A stretch of DNA of 64,000 bases from Spirochaetota bacterium (lineage in GTDB: Bacteria > Spirochaetota > Spirochaetia > Sphaerochaetales > Sphaerochaetaceae): positions 57,518 through 121,517 of the forward strand of contig JAEXDQ010000010.1 in assembly GCA_023401595.1 (NCBI GenBank), written 5' to 3'. Of the stretch, positions 62,587 through 64,000 are shown piece by piece; position 1 is the stretch's first letter; every line of letters begins with the position of its first letter. The position numbers and the translations under genes are program-made. The notes below the pieces were generated by a model. It saw only the letters and a program-made list of their open reading frames with translations, was not told where the DNA came from and made no database searches.

Positions 62587-63867
62587 TCAATAAATCAGAT
62601 TCGGTAGCCATGTCACGATAGAGGGGAAAAGTACCATGAAGAACAAAACACCCACCAAAGTCGCGATAAACGGCCAAAGTTCTTTAATAAAATCATTAAC
62701 TTTCATTTTCATCATTGGCGCAATAAGATAGATAACAACCCCAAACGGAGGCGTTATTGCTCCGATGGCACAGTTCACGACCAAAACGGTTCCGAAATAA
62801 ACCATGTCTATTCCAAGGGCTTTTACCACAGGAGCTAGAATCGGGGCGAGTATGATCATTGCGGTCGTTCCATCCATGAACATTCCGATAAATAGAAACA
62901 AAACCGTAATCAAGAGCATAAATACTGTCGGGTTTGATGCGTACTGAGCAAGAAAAACGCTTAGCTGTTGAGGAATCCTCTCCCAACTCAGATAATAACT
63001 GAAGATATTTGCAGCCGCCATTACGAGCATGACTGAACACGTCGAACGGACTGCGTCCCGCATAATTGAAGGCATCTTTTTGATCGGCAGTTCCTTGTAT
63101 ATGAACACCCCGACGATGAAAGCGTATAACGCAATGATCGCACCACCTTCGGTCGCAGAGAAAATACCCATTCTGAGACCGACGACAAGGAGAACAGGAA
63201 GTCCAAGAGCCCATATGCTATTCAGGCAAGCTCTGAGAATCTCACTTATCGGCGCCATATGTTCACGGCTCCTTGTGTAGTTTCGCTTATGGGCAAGAAT
63301 CGCAACAAGAACCATCAGTGCGACCATCATCAACAATCCGGGAACATAGCCCGCGACAAGCATTTTACCAACAGAAGTATCTGTACAGTAGGCATATACC
63401 ACGAGACCGATGCTTGGCGGTATGATACAGGTAATCAATGAGGAAGAAGCGGTGACCGCCGCACAGAAAGGTTTATCGTATCCTTGGGCGACCATTTCGG
63501 GAACCAGAATCTTACAGTCCTGCGCGGCGTCAGCGGCACAAGATCCGGAAAGCCCGCCCATCATAGCCGAAAGAAGGATGTTCACATGTCCCAAACCACC
63601 TCGGATGTGACCGACCAAGAGATCACAGAGACTCAACAAACGCTTTGTGATGCCCGAATAATTCATTATTGAGCCGGCGGTGATAAAGAACGGAATCGCC
63701 AGAAGCGAAGTAGATTCGGTCGAGGCGATGAATCGTTGGATTATGATATCCATGTTCGTACCGGTCTGAACCGCAAAATACGGAACGACACAAAGCATCA
63801 AAGCAAAGCCTATTGGAAATCCCATCACGAACAAAACTGCCAGAACGAGCAAGGGAATGAAATTCAT
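62587..63867 (-). CDS. dctM: TRAP transporter large membrane subunit (DctM type)
   Basis: 426 residues with about 12 membrane helices. It shows the DctM features MNFIPLLVLAVLFVMGFPIG, MMGGLSGSCAADAAQDCKIL (sodium/substrate-site segment), MFMDGTTAMIILAPIL and NCAIGAITPPFGVVIYL. DctM works with a small DctQ subunit and a periplasmic DctP to import acids or, in some cases, sugars using a sodium gradient. AGGAGG precedes the start, and the stop of the presumed DctQ lies 10 bases upstream of it. The kinase and isomerase downstream suggest a sugar-type cargo. Confidence 0.9.
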   Translation of the reverse strand: MNFIPLLVLAVLFVMGFPIGFALMLCVVPYFAVQTGTNMDIIIQRFIASTESTSLLAIPFFITAGSIMNYSGITKRLLSLCDLLVGHIRGGLGHVNILLSAMMGGLSGSCAADAAQDCKILVPEMVAQGYDKPFCAAVTASSSLITCIIPPSIGLVVYAYCTDTSVGKMLVAGYVPGLLMMVALMVLVAILAHKRNYTRSREHMAPISEILRACLNSIWALGLPVLLVVGLRMGIFSATEGGAIIALYAFIVGVFIYKELPIKKMPSIMRDAVRSTCSVMLVMAAANIFSYYLSWERIPQQLSVFLAQYASNPTVFMLLITVLFLFIGMFMDGTTAMIILAPILAPVVKALGIDMVYFGTVLVVNCAIGAITPPFGVVIYLIAPMMKMKVNDFIKELWPFIATLVGVLFFMVLFPSIVTWLPNLIY

Positions 63868-63877
63868 TTTACACCTC

Positions 63878-64000
63878 CTAAGCATAATTCACCATATAAT
63901 TGGTGTTATACAGTATGTTTTGTTCCTCATACGAGGGATGTAAGTGATATGTTTGTGGGACAGAGGACCTCATTTTTCTTAAGTCTTTGAACTTCAGAAG
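63878..64000 (-). CDS. Probable TRAP small membrane subunit, C-terminal tail (partial)
   Basis: Reading leftward from the window edge, a frame is open for 40 codons and stops (TAG) just before the DctM ribosome site. The peptide is hydrophilic (KFKDLRKMRSS near its start), compatible with the cytoplasmic tail of a DctQ subunit, which is the gene expected here. No family signature is visible in so short a piece, so the call rests on position and coupling. Confidence 0.45.
   Translation of the reverse strand, partial: LLKFKDLRKMRSSVPQTYHLHPSYEEQNILYNTNYMVNYA

Overview
The window looks like chromosomal DNA of a host-associated, fermentative spirochaete of the Sphaerochaeta/Treponema type. The support is indirect: several solute-binding proteins have the spirochaete-style leader end (VFAGG, IFAAGAKE, VFAGGSKE, VFAKGQGE), carbohydrate ABC and TRAP transporters dominate, and there is no SusC/SusD pair despite heavy glycan catabolism. 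No rRNA, tRNA, CRISPR array or intact transposase was found. This assignment is an inference without a phylogenetic marker gene.

Layout. (1) 1-5985: a four-carbon acid-sugar locus (partial PdxA2-type dehydrogenase, DHDPS-family aldolase, iron alcohol dehydrogenase, DtnK-type kinase), read leftward and divergent from a PrpR-N/AAA+/Fis regulator whose AAA+ domain has no visible GAFTGA loop. (2) 6120-8030: a TetR regulator beside an in-frame relic made of a sulfatase lipoprotein and the C-terminal half of its radical-SAM maturase, with similar TATCA/TGATA dyads in front of both genes. (3) 8352-19078: an 11-gene leftward operon with an Opp/Dpp-type transporter, a NanA-like lyase, an FAD oxidoreductase, two sugar isomerase-like TIM barrels, a small DMT-family membrane protein and a GntR regulator. 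(4) 19224-23122: a second FAD oxidoreductase and a three-part amino-acid ABC transporter. (5) 23376-42417: a polysaccharide utilisation region with two heparinase II/III-like proteins on the plus strand, and an opposing leftward operon of LplABC-type importer, membrane-bound AraC regulator, two sulfatases, a DUF2264 protein, an unrecognised toroid-like protein, a DUF3604/PHP protein and a GH88 hydrolase. None of these enzymes has a recognisable signal peptide, so sulfated uronate-containing oligosaccharides are probably imported and then broken down in the cytoplasm.

(6) 42761-44722: a DUF362 protein and a cyclophilin-fold lipoprotein behind a MerR-type promoter (19-bp spacer with a 14-bp palindrome), next to an SDR gene fragment. 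(7) 44835-54695: a more AT-rich block with a GH59 galactocerebrosidase-family enzyme, binding protein and AraC regulator on the plus strand, converging on a beta-glucuronidase and two permeases on the minus strand. Binding protein and permeases of what is probably one importer are thus in opposing units. (8) 54772-59803: a gene-poor stretch with a membrane-anchored clostripain-like peptidase, an isochorismatase-family protein and a YcxB-like membrane protein. (9) 59817-64000: TRAP transporter genes, a phosphomannose-isomerase-like protein with a degenerate kinase-like N-terminal domain, and a ROK kinase without the usual zinc site.

Taken together, this is a region for scavenging host glycans (sulfated glycosaminoglycan-like, glucuronosylated and possibly galactosylceramide substrates) plus sialate-like or other small acid-sugar metabolites.
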